The notes beneath the pieces are model-generated. The model ran no database searches and had not been told where the DNA came from. It was given only the letters and a program-made list of their open reading frames with translations. The translations under genes were made by a program, and so were the position numbers. A stretch of 64,000 nucleotides of DNA from Apoderus coryli (Eukaryota; Arthropoda; Insecta; Coleoptera; Attelabidae). Below, piece by piece: positions 11,713 through 22,348 of this stretch. Every line of letters begins with the position of its first letter. Position 1 is the first letter of the stretch. The DNA lies in NCBI GenBank assembly GCA_911728435.2, contig OU452201.1, forward strand, positions 5,270,001 to 5,334,000. Reading direction: 5' to 3'.

Positions 11713-11928
11713 CATTTTATTTAGGTAATTTGACGAAAATAATAAATAGATATTGTTATTTGTTTAAAAAAAGTTTTGCAATAAAAAAAAAATTTGTATA
11801 AGAACACCCCCAGAAAAATCAAATTGAAAAAAATAGGTTCAAGACTAAGCAAAGAAAAAATATGCTAATAATTTTTAGTTGAAAAATAACGTGGTAAAAT
11901 TGTACAATCTAGGCTCTATAATCTTACT

Positions 11929-12520
11929 CTATTGTGATGTAGGGACCTCATCAAGTAGATCATACAATGCGGAAATGTAAGTTTGTGCCATTTGTAGAGT
12001 CTCATATTTGCTTAATTGTCTGTCTTGGCCTAGCTGTGGTAAAAACGTGCGTAATCTGTCAAAGGCTTGATTCAGATTTTGCATTCGTCTACGCTCTCTT
12101 GCATTTGCAGCTAACCGCCGTTTACGTAAGATTTGAGGCGTTACTTTCGATTTACCTGTAACAAGATTTTTTATAAATAAATAAATAGTTTAAGTTTCAA
12201 TTATCTTTTTAAAAAAAAGTTGCCGAAATGTGGTTTTGACTTCAAATAAAATAATTAACTAGCGAAATAATTACAGAAAAAAATAAAATTATAATACAAA
12301 AAACTCAACAATTTTAACACTAACCTTTGCCGTTAATACCTTCTGGACTTGATATGTGGTGGTAACTTTCTTCGGAAAAACTGTCATAACTAGAAGCAGG
12401 CGACGCACCAAGTGATCCCCAATCATTAATACCACCCCCGTTAGAGGCAGGTATTAAAAGATTTTGTGTACTGTTCGTACTCGGCAACATGTATATATAA
12501 CTAGCGTAATCGGTTTCCAT
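11929..12520 (-). CDS. ato: Atonal-family proneural bHLH transcription factor
   Basis: Nuclear DNA-binding factor that dimerises with Daughterless and starts neural precursor formation; in flies it acts for photoreceptors and chordotonal organs. Exon 1 (12520-12325) encodes a 65-residue Ser/Gly-rich N-terminus beginning [17 protein letters not shown]. Exon 2 (12155-11929) encodes the basic region [20 protein letters not shown], the helix-loop-helix with [19 protein letters not shown] and [18 protein letters not shown], and ends DEVPTSQ. The intron is phase 1 (AAAG/GTTAGT, TTACAG/GTAAAT). The length of 423 coding bases gives 140 aa, far shorter than fly Atonal (about 312 aa). The bHLH lies at the extreme C-terminus, as in Atonal. 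LNQAFDRLR and [20 protein letters not shown] favour Atonal over its relatives Amos and Cato. The short protein and the intron between N-terminus and bHLH are the notable points. Confidence 0.93.
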
Positions 12521-12639
12521 TTTTTTAAATTTTATTACAAAACACAATCACAATAACAGTCTCAAGAAAATATCCACTAAAAGATCGCACTCTTTCGCGT
12601 ATAATAAGAACAGAGCAATACTCGTTGTCCACCGGTTGC

Positions 12640-12785
12640 TTTTGAGGGAATACAGCCCTACGATACATGATGTTGGGTTTATATAAGTTTTTTGGGGTGC
12701 CTTTTGTGGCTCTAACTGTACCGCCCTATGTAGCGCGTGCCAGTCAGCCAATGAGAATACACGAACCGTAGAGCGCCCCAATCAA
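12640..12785 (-). promoter_or_regulatory. Promoter of the atonal gene
   Basis: The minus strand has CTTATATAAACCC near 12680, a good TATA box about 165 bases before the ATG, which places the start site near 12650. Further upstream are two ATTGG (inverted CCAAT) boxes, near 12755 and 12778, and a CAGTTG E-box near 12785 that could bind bHLH dimers. The stretch is markedly GC-richer than its surroundings. The open frame crossing it is therefore not taken as a gene. Confidence 0.65.
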
Positions 12786-12799
12786 CTGTGTTCTTCGTT

Positions 12800-13745
12800 G
12801 TTTTCCTTTTTTTTTTCTTCTTTTCGGTGTAACATAACATATGTGTATTGGAGATTCGGCAATAAAAAAGTAGTTTTATTTCAATATCATATTAAATTAT
12901 CAAAAGCACCTACAACTAATAATAAGTAGTTTAAAATAATCGGATATAGATCGGGTAACTTATTACATGATTATATGGATGAGAAGTTGATATAATTAAT
13001 TGTACAGTGATATATACATGGTGTTTCGATAACAATGGGACAACCGCTAACTAGAAATACTACGGGTCAAATAGTAATAAGATCGCCTTCATTTTTTATA
13101 TTAATGTCTTGCTATTCTACTCAATACTCAACCAACACAATACAAATTACAGCAGAATAGTACTTAAAATTAAAGACTATCCTATCCCAATCAGCACTAT
13201 AGTTTAAGACAAAGAAAAACAAAAAGCAATCATAAAATAAAAGCACCACCGACAATTAGAGTCTTTTTCGATGTGAGACCAATCAATCTAACAGTAAAAT
13301 ATCTAGACATCAAATAAATACATAATCAGAATATTAATAAAGTTTTAAACAAAGTAACAGATTTTTAATTTTAAACTAAAATTATATTTTCTGAGAGTAT
13401 AAGTGCAATAAACAACAGCCAGTAACTTCATTGCATTGTAATATTTGTTTATTATCAATACATGCAGAAGTGTTAAAATAATTTACCAAAATGATTATTC
13501 TAGTTTAAAAGTGTTCTAAAAGCAAAATATCGAGCGTTGTGGCTGCCTGATGAGTATGAACGAGTCCGAAGTATGCGCAGTAGTCTCTACTTGATACTTT
13601 GAAATAACAAACTTCAAGACAAGAGTAAGGAAAGAGTAATATATTTTTCTCTCAAATAACTTTAGTAAATTGCGATGCTTTAAGTATAACAGTAATATCG
13701 GGAGATTTCTACTTCCTCATAAAGTGATGAAATATTCATCAAAGG
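12800..13745. other. Upstream region of atonal, no gene
   Basis: AT-rich. A transposon-end-like phrase (TACATGGTGTTTCGATAACA) occurs near 13016. It may contain atonal enhancers, but none can be named from sequence. Confidence 0.4.
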
Positions 13746-13749
13746 TTTT

Positions 13750-14035
13750 AAGCAGAAACTGAAGAAAAATCTGGCTCTGATGAAGACATGGACATTGAAT
13801 TTATATTCAAAAAGGCTACTCATCAATCCGAATATGCAGAATTTTGGAAACAAGAGCTAATGAATGACGTTATCCCCACATTCCGAAGATGGCAAGAGGC
13901 TTATTACAGCAACAAGCGTTTCTTCAGAACGCCTTTTTGCAAAAGCTGGTTTAGTAGGCACTAAACTTCTGAATTGACTTCATGCGGAGTCGGCTCGTTC
14001 ATTATTATGTCTTAACTCATGGTAAACTTGTACGT
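13750..14035 (+). pseudogene. hAT transposase C-terminal remnant
   Basis: One frame gives EEKSGSDEDMDIEFIFKKAT and then EYAEFWKQELMNDVIPTFRRW. After a frameshift near 13905 another frame gives SVSSERLFAKAGLV, the hallmark of the hAT dimerisation domain, then LHAESARSLLCLNS. A stop interrupts the last part. The catalytic core upstream is missing, so this is a dead 3' fragment. Confidence 0.75.
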
Positions 14036-14296
14036 TACAAGATAAGCTAAACTTTGACTAGTGGAACTTAACTATATATTCAATTTTTATGCTACGGCAA
14101 AAGAATTGTGATTTTTGTTTATTGATCTTCAGTTTAGAGTATATATTTTCTGAAGATATCTTATTAATTATTATTTTCATTTTTAATAAAGTATACTTAA
14201 TTTTTTTTTGGTTTTGTTGTTTTTTTATTAATTAAAATTTAAAATATTATGTTTATTAATATTTATAATAAACATAATATTGAATTGTTTCAAGGC

Positions 14297-14400
14297 ATTA
14301 CAATTTTTCGAGATGTCTCGTCTCGAGCGTGTCTCGAAGGATTTTATCTCGTCTCGTCTCGAAATTCGAGACAAAATCCTCTCGATGCGAGACCACTTGC
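14297..14400. repeat. GTCTC/GAGAC inverted and iterated repeats
   Basis: About ten copies of TCTCG or its complement CGAGA are packed into 100 bases. GTCTCGAAGGATTTT and AAAATCCTCTCGA face each other as an inverted pair. Clusters like this occur at the ends of insect hAT elements, and the hAT remnant lies 270 bases to the left. I infer a subterminal region, not a separate element. Confidence 0.55.
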
Positions 14401-14769
14401 CAAAATATACTTTATAGATTTCAAATATATTTTTTGGTTTTTTTTTTGAGAAATTTTTAAAACGCCATTGCTGTGTGAGAGTGGAATCCGAACAATAACT
14501 GACGAAAATTTAAAGTTTTTGATGATTTACAAAAAGAAAATTAGTATTATGAAAACTTATATTGTGAACAATATGAGTTTTGATCTTTTAAAAAAAAAAA
14601 AAATTAATGCCTTAACGATACGATACTTAATTTTAAACAAAAAAATTTTTTTTGACAAAATAATGATAAACTTTTTTCACACAATGAGTTAATAAAAAAA
14701 AAATTTCCCATAAATAATAAAAATATGTACTAATAATAATATAAAAAATATAGCTTTTCGTAAGAACCT

Positions 14770-14890
14770 TTGATAATCACTGCCCGGTGGTGCGAAACAT
14801 GCATGGTAACTATCGACAAATGTAACTTGTTGGAGAAATTTATTAAAAAGTTATTGTGTGGAGGTCGACTTTTATTTCAAGAATATTTAT
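14770..14890 (+). repeat. Dispersed repeat related to 5005-5110
   Basis: It shares GAAACATG.ATGG and a later GTGGAGGTCGACTTTTATTT with the copy at 5005. The core is degraded here (CTGCCCGG instead of CTGAGGA), so it is an older member of the family. Confidence 0.6.
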
Positions 14891-14899
14891 TTTTTATGT

Positions 14900-17800
14900 A
14901 CTTTTAGGTAAAAGTAAAAGTGGCTTATAATCATTTTCCAGCACAAATTAAATAACCAAACCAAATTACACTTAATTCTCTTACCAATTACCTTTACATA
15001 CCTATGTTGAGGCTTAATTTTTCTTTCAAAAGAATGTGTAATATATATATAACAGGTTGCTTTTCCCTTTCAAACCACAATGGCCAAAAATTAGTAAAAA
15101 ATAAGTAAAAAGTAAATCAGACACACAAGAAATAAGTATCATTCTTAAAAAAGTAAAGACGCATAAATTTCAATATCGCCCATGGGCGCTATACACCAAC
15201 ATCAGTAGTATGTTTCATATATGCCAAAAATTGCTTCTTGTCTCGGGAGTGCCACAGGGGACACACATCGCATGTTCGCGAGCAGACCCCCGAAAATATT
15301 ATGTCCAAACAGTTTTCATATTTTCCATTTTTATTTTGTCTGTTCGCCAAACTTGAATAGATAGATATTTGAGATCGGGGTGCCTATATAAATATAATGG
15401 TCATTCTTTGTTACTCAAATTATGGTTATTCAGATTTTACAAATATCATATAAATCATGCGTGCTGACTGCAAATTTTGTAATATTTGGAATAGTTTGCA
15501 TCAGCAGCGTAGAAAGTCAAATACGAAAACTTGGTTGGTTCTTCTTTATATACAGTGATACAATTTTAGGAGCAAAAATAATTCTTTCTTCATTTTTTTA
15601 GGTGCCTGGCCTGATATTTTGTTTGAAACGACCCTCGTATTCCCACTTTTTTGAATTATTTCATTTTTTTTTTCTAATAGTCCTCTTCCTGAGAAATAAT
15701 TTTAGTTAATAAATACATCGTTGTTATAACAATTACTCTATGCTTAACCTAATGTGTGGTCAGTGCAATTGAAACAAAAAAACAAACAACAACAACAACC
15801 GCTTACAAACTATAAATAATACAATCGCATAAATAGTTCCTTTAGTTGTTATATGATATTTTTCGCCGTTCAAAGAGAATAGATTTAGGTAAAATATGTG
15901 AACAAAAATACAAAGATATTCCAGTATTACGTTTGGGCGATTAACGTGTTAAATCAAAAATTGAATTAAATATAACTTTCTATAGCTTCAAAATAATGAT
16001 GCTCTAATGAGCTAAATCTATTTTGACATAAAACAAAGCCGACAAAAAGCTTCGCAAAAGTTAACACCCACTGCATAATATCATTTACTTTTCTCTGAAA
16101 CTACTAATTTTTCAAATTCGGTAACAACCTATTGACTAGTAGTGACAATGCATAATTTTGATTTAGCAGGCGCCAAAAATTAGACGAAGAATTTAATTAT
16201 TTTATTTACGCAACTAAAGTGGGTAGGTAAAAAAAAATTGTTTCATAGCATAAAGGATTATTGCTGTTTTTATTTATTCTAATGATAATTTTAAATACGA
16301 CTTGGTCTAGTCTATTGTCAATTATTATTGACAAATGAGGCAGATATATTTTATTTTTCGTTACAATGTCTGATTTTCAACCGTTATTTTCTCACCAATT
16401 TAACAAAACGTCACACCATTTAAACTACATCAAATCACCACTGGATTATGATTTTTTTATACGCTCTAAGCCTACCTAGATTTTAGCTGCCGCATATACA
16501 ATGACAGGTCGCTCTCTCGTGTATAGTCATTTGTTTCTACTTAAGGCATATTATCATGTGATTTTTTAACCATTAAAGGGTTGTAGACTAATTATTATAC
16601 TTAGTTTTTTTCTCACACTATAAGTGTGAAACCGACGCACGATGTGTGTCATTATATTTTGCCAAATAACGAGCTGTAAAATATCTATTTTTCTTGTTTT
16701 GTTTTTCTTTTGACACATCATCCTAGAGATGAAAGTACATAATCATTTCGAATCCTTTCTGAGAACATTATAAATGCATTGGTCATTACAAAAAATAGGA
16801 AATGCCTATATAACGCCTATATTTACGTGACAGAATTCTTAGGAATAAAAATGTTGTTGCCACCCTAACCAATTAATATGTGAACGAGGGCATTTTTATT
16901 ATATATGTCAAAAACTACTCTTATTTATTAAAATTTTGAAAAATTTTATTTGAAAAAGTTTTTCAGTTTTACCATTTCTATCAAAATTATTTAATTAATT
17001 TTTACTCTACAATTTTTTTTTGCTACATTTTCGAAAATTTTGACAAGACCCTGTATTATTTGATTTTAATTATCCCAGAACTTCTAATGCGCCACCAACC
17101 AACATGACCCTGTTATACTAACTAATAAAGTTCAAGAAAAAATGTTTGGCGTGCCACTGGAAAAATCTAATATCTAAATGAGTTTTAAAAAGATTATGTG
17201 CCGCTCTTCGTTCTTCCACACAACTTAAGAGATACCTGTGTAGATGAAAAATAGCATTTCATAGTTGTTCGGCTTCGCAATCACAGATGCCGCGATTTAA
17301 TGGGATGCACTCTTAGAGAACTGTAATATATTTCTGGTCGCCATATTGAGGCAAACAAGATCAGTATTTGTGTTGCATAACTGCTTGTATAATTAGTTGT
17401 GTATTTGGAGTTGCATATGAAACTTGGATATTGTTTTATTCTCGAACCATTGTCTTTAAATGTCCAAACTCAGGATAGGAGTACAAAAAATTATTATTTT
17501 TTCTCTGTCAACAAATTTGTAACTGAAGTATTCCATTAAGTTAGAAAAAGCGAATTGCTGAATATAAACTTCATTCTATGATTGCTGATATTGAATATTG
17601 AAGGATAACGGCTGATATACTTTTGTGCTACCTGTAGCTAACACCTCCAAGACGGCATACAGGAATAAAGTCTTGATTCATTGGCATCGACAGTTAGATA
17701 GTGTACATATTTCCAATCGAAAATACAATTAAATCATGGAATAAAGTTTTGAATTAAATTTGCAGAACATCTCACATGAGTTCAACCCAATATAATTCTC

Positions 17801-17995
17801 TAATACTGCAAAAATATCGATGTTTTTGAGTAATTGATATATCGTGTACTCTCTACTATACAGCCATCGTATTTCGCTTTCGTATTTTGAAACTGGCTAA
17901 ATGCCCATTGGTGAAGGCCATTAAAGAAGACGAACTAACGAACTAACCTCTCAAAAATTGTAAATAGTATTGTCCAAATATTTATTAAGTAAATC
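14900..17995. other. Unassigned DNA upstream of the Integrator gene
   Basis: No gene seen. Near 15240 the frame LVSGVPQGTH could be a small RT scrap. A CAA microsatellite lies at about 15780-15800. The last 150 bases before 18010 must hold the promoter of the next gene; no TATA box is evident. Confidence 0.4.
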
Positions 17996-18009
17996 TTTAA
18001 AGCAATAAA

Positions 18010-21000
18010 ATGGAAATAGACTTAGAACAATCTGACGAGGAATATGTTATTCAACGAGCGAAAGAAGCGTTGCAAGTCGATCAAGCTGCAGCTAAAGCAT
18101 GGATGATGACTGCTAAAACGTTATATCCAAACAATTTTGGGGTCCAGGTAATACAATGACTACCTACATCAATGAGTAAAGAGTGAAATGTCATACTATT
18201 ATGTGTATCTTTTCTAGTTTGAAGCATACTTAATAGAGAAAAATGCAGGTCATATCAAGGAAGCTGCTAGGTGTTTTAGTGACTTGTAAGTATTATTTTG
18301 TCTAATTCAGCACTGTAATTTACTACTTAGTTGACTCTTTTGTTTGCAGAATCAGTAAGTTTCAACAAGTTACAGAGTTGTGGAAAGAAATTGAAAAAGT
18401 AACTACAGCACTAAGGGCGGAATCCAACAGTGAAGATAAAGAAAGTCAATTCTTATGTGAAATGTTTAAGCATATTTCAACTGATGTGCAACATAAGCTT
18501 TTATTATTTACGGCGGACCATTGCGAAGATACAATGGAACATTGTAGACTGTTACTATTATTATTACAAAGGTTTCCTACTGCTATTTCCAGTTATGGGG
18601 TATGTACAAATATCCTGATGTACTATAAACTAATTGATAGTGTTTAAAATTTTAGCCGCGACTTGTGGATACGTTAATTAGTGCCGAGAAACATAGCGTT
18701 GATGGTCATTATCCAATAAACGCTTATAGAAAATTATTAGTTTGTGAATTATTACCATTACTTGCAGCACAAAATATAAAAATTGATTTAGTACCGAAAC
18801 TTCTGTTTAAACTCTTACACAAAGCTATCGAATTCTACCTATGTAATTTGGGAATTTCTACGCAGAATATACAAGAGTCTGAGACAAAATTGGATAACTG
18901 TTGGCAGAAGTTATGGTCCGTACTAGATTTTATTGGTAAACAATTGAATTGGGAACCTTATCTTTTAAATTTTCCTTCAAACTGGTAATTATAATAGTAG
19001 TCATAACTTGTTGCCTTTTTTTGTTAATTAAGTTATTGTGGATTTTTTGTTTTAGGTCAAAAGAAAGCTATTGGCAGAAAGTACTCAGTTTTTCACAAAA
19101 TAGACTCAAAAACTTCAATGGAGAAGATAAACAATTGCTGTTTTGTTTGTCCATATTTTTCCTATATTGTTTACATGAATACAATAGTAGTTTATTGCAA
19201 GAGGCCAGTCCTGGACAAAGTAGTACAGGGTACTTACTTGTAGAAGCTTTTACAGGTAGATATATGCTTGATACAAATTCATTGTAACAAACATTTGATT
19301 CGTGAAGGAAAATGAAGATCTTCATTTATTCATGAGTAATACCATAGATTAAACAGACCTAGCTGATCTGAGTTTGTAGAAGGCTAACGCTTAATTAATA
19401 ATGGTTGTAAACCTGTTTTTTAGATCCAACGTTGCCAAATCCACTATCAGAACCCAAAAGTAAGAAAAGACGAAGTGAAACTGAAATAATACATACAACA
19501 AATCCACATATATCAGTGGAAAAGCCGGAATTGAAATTAATTCATAGCAACTTTCTAATGTGTATCAACTGTTGGGATTTGTTACAGTCTTCAGATTATT
19601 TGCATAGAGGTAACTTTGATAATACAATGTACCATATTTATTAAACACCTGGACAGAACAACAAATAATATAAAGTGATCAAATTTAATATCATTTCAAC
19701 TTTTGTGATCATTTAAATATGTTTCGGTATGTTTAAATCATTTTAATCATTGAATTTACAAACAATTGCATTTAGGAGTATTTATCATTTCAAAATACCA
19801 TATACTAGAAACGATGAGGCTTAACATAAAAACTTTTTCAAAGACACATCATTCATATTTGTCCAGGTTTGTGCTATAATATGATGTAAAACATATTGTT
19901 ACAGAATTCATCAAATTCATCAATCTTCACTTAAAATTAGACGCTTGGCTGAGTGGATTCCTAATAGACTATGCTTTATATAGGGCGAAATATGATGAGG
20001 CTCTAATCCTGCTGCAGAAGCTTAATGATGTTAATAATGTGCTACAGAGACATTTAAGAATCGCTAGCATACTTTATGTAAAAAAGAATTATAGCGTAAG
20101 TTATTCACACGATACATTTAATAAATTTGGCTTGTCAGCGACATCAGCATAATATATATGACCTTTAATTTGTTTTCTGGTTTGTAACATTTTGGTTCAA
20201 CTAGTTTTGCCTGTTTTTAAGTTACTAGAAAGATATTGCCATGCCAAATGCCCGCGTTATTACTGCATACGCTATTTTGACAGCTACGCATGCGCACCGA
20301 CATATTCTAAGGAAGGTGCGGTATTAGCGTTAGCGCACAACGTTATTTTCGGGCAGAGCAAGCGTTATTCATTGTGGACAATGTATTCGCTAGCAATCAG
20401 TAATATTCGGTGGGTTTAAGAAGCAGAAGCACTGCGAATCCCAGAAGTTCGAACAAGGTCGGATAACTACAACTACCACTTCTTTAAATTAAAATCAACA
20501 CAAAAACTCGTCCCAAGTCCCAAAAAGTAAACAAACCAAAACAAAAAATATTTGAGGCTAGAAAGTAAAGTTGTCATCAGTGTCAATTTAAGGGAAAATA
20601 TCGCTAAAGTTATTCGCAGTAAATAAAGTTCTTTGGTTATTTGTTGTTAAGTAGTGCTCATGCTCAAAATCAAGATGGCCACAAATCATTAAGAGACGAT
20701 TTTACTGGGTCAAAATAACTCTCCGCATGCGCTATTTGGAATTGCAATATCTCTCTAGCATTTTATATCCTATTGTTCTTCTGTATATCCCCCAATTGTA
20801 TTAATGATTTCAGTCGTGTTTGGAGCCAATTTTACTAGCGCTACCACTATTATCCAACAGCAACATTGGCCATTTGAGTACCAATCTGATAGTAGGTGGT
20901 AATCAACGACACCTGCATTATTTACCTTTGACGCGCCTTGCAGTTTTACAGTATTTGGTTAAAATTCTTCTTAGATGTATCAAGGTTAGTTATAGTCAGT

Positions 21001-21593
21001 TATTTCTATAGTTCATAGCGTAATTGAGTATTTACAATTTAAGGAAAATATGGGTAAACACGATTATAGTGAATTATCTATAGGACATATATTTGTTTTG
21101 GTCCAGTTGGATTGGCCACAAGAGGAAGATTTTGTGCCCTCACTTTTAGAGGAAATTAAGCAACACAGGGCGTTTCAGTATCATTTATTACAAGTGAGTG
21201 TGTAACCATAGTCTAGATTGGATTATCCAATTCAAGATTATCCGACTTAACTGCAACTGAATTTTCTTTCAGAATTATATTATCAACGTTGATATTCTGG
21301 AAGAACTAACTTATTTGTGGACTAACCAGGGTGGTCAGATCCATTTGGATATTTTGCCACATATGGGGTATGCTTTTTTCTAGGATAGGAGCATTAATTA
21401 ATGTTTTGATATATATTTTTTGAATTTTAGAAATCAAAGAAGGATTGGAACCAGAGGCTCAGACAAAGGAGCGAAAGAGGAAATTAAGCAGGCGATCAAA
21501 AGACAGATTGCAAGAAGTAATGAGAAAATAGATGAGTTGCTAATAAATTTTATACAGAATGAACGAGCACAAATTTTACAAGCGTTAGTTTAA
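18010..21593 (+). CDS. IntS10: Integrator complex subunit 10, 11 exons
   Basis: Subunit of the nuclear Integrator complex, which cleaves the 3' ends of snRNAs and terminates transcription of many RNA polymerase II genes. Exons: 18010-18147, 18218-18285, 18350-18599, 18656-18984, 19056-19255, 19424-19609, 19905-20095, 20814-20984, 21044-21193, 21273-21367, 21431-21593. All junctions are GT-AG with consistent phase. The total is 1941 coding bases, 646 aa (about 710 in human). It starts MEIDLEQSDEEYVIQRAKEA. The strongest identifiers are GHIFVLVQLDWPQEE in exon 9 and the C-terminal RRIGTRGSDKGAKEEIKQAI followed by ERAQILQALV, which follow the conserved end of the family. The middle contains an acidic/basic linker with a PKSKKRRSE cluster that could act as a nuclear signal. 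The protein is otherwise helical, with no catalytic residues. An AATAAA follows 41 bases after the stop. Confidence 0.93.
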
Positions 21594-21633
21594 GACATTT
21601 TTTTATATTTAGTTTAATGTAAATATCTATATA

Positions 21634-21639
21634 AATAAA
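21634..21639 (+). terminator. Poly(A) signal of IntS10
   Basis: AATAAA, 41 bases after the TAA stop. Confidence 0.7.
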
Positions 21640-21699
21640 TTTAAATTTTTGTACTTGGAATTATTGAATACTATAGATTACTTGGAAATAAGGTATTGC

Positions 21700-22340
21700 A
21701 GTATTAAAGTCAAACTTATTTTGAATAAAATAAGGCCATAAATTCGAGCACTACCCTTATTAAAATGACCTTATTCTATTTTCATCTGCGCATGCCCAGA
21801 TGTCAAAATAAGGTCAACGTTAATACTGCTAAACTTTATGTGCAAGTGCAATATTAGTGTTAGTTGCGTACCTTTAAGGACGTTTTCCATGTGTAAGGTA
21901 CGTAAAACTGTTAAAATTATCAATAATAATAGCCTTTTGATGTCTAAATTCTCATTTAATTGTCAAATCAAAATTTAAAAGGAACTTGCGTGAAAATTGC
22001 TGATATTTGGTGTTGAAGAATAACGCCATCTATTTCCGTATATTTTAGCCAACATTAAACTAATAAGGAATTACTTATGTAACTTGGGATAGAACTATTT
22101 CAGTTTCATAGATATTGGATAAAAATTTTGGGTCATTTTTGCCCGTGTTAGGGTATTTTTATATAAAATTTTTCGGGATATTAAGTTATTATAATCTGGC
22201 AACGTCGCAGTGACTCCATCTAATGCCAATTGTCTGTCATATGTCATATCAAAAATTTTGTTTGTCAAATTCATATATAAATATCTCATTCTAAACTACA
22301 ATTTTTAAAAGTTTAAATGCAGTAATTTAATATTTTCAAT
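21700..22340. other. Intergenic spacer and promoter of the BTB gene
   Basis: No gene. At about 21995-22035 the phrase ATTGCTGATATTTGGTGTTG with AAGAATAACGCC resembles one at about 17580-17615, upstream of IntS10. No TATA box is clear. Confidence 0.4.
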
Positions 22341-22348
22341 ATTTAACT

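Noticed and set aside
12548..12781. 77-codon open frame upstream of atonal
   Set aside because: It lies over the TATA box, CCAAT boxes and 5' UTR of atonal, and its peptide has no motif. The GC-rich promoter explains the long frame.
13535..13590. CTGATGAGTATGAACGAGTC as a hammerhead ribozyme
   Set aside because: The core looks tempting, but it is followed by CGAAG instead of GAAA and no stem II of useful length forms. It lacks the layout shared by the other motif copies.
18430..18618. Overlapping plus-strand frame in IntS10 exon 3
   Set aside because: It is out of frame with the well-supported IntS10 exon.
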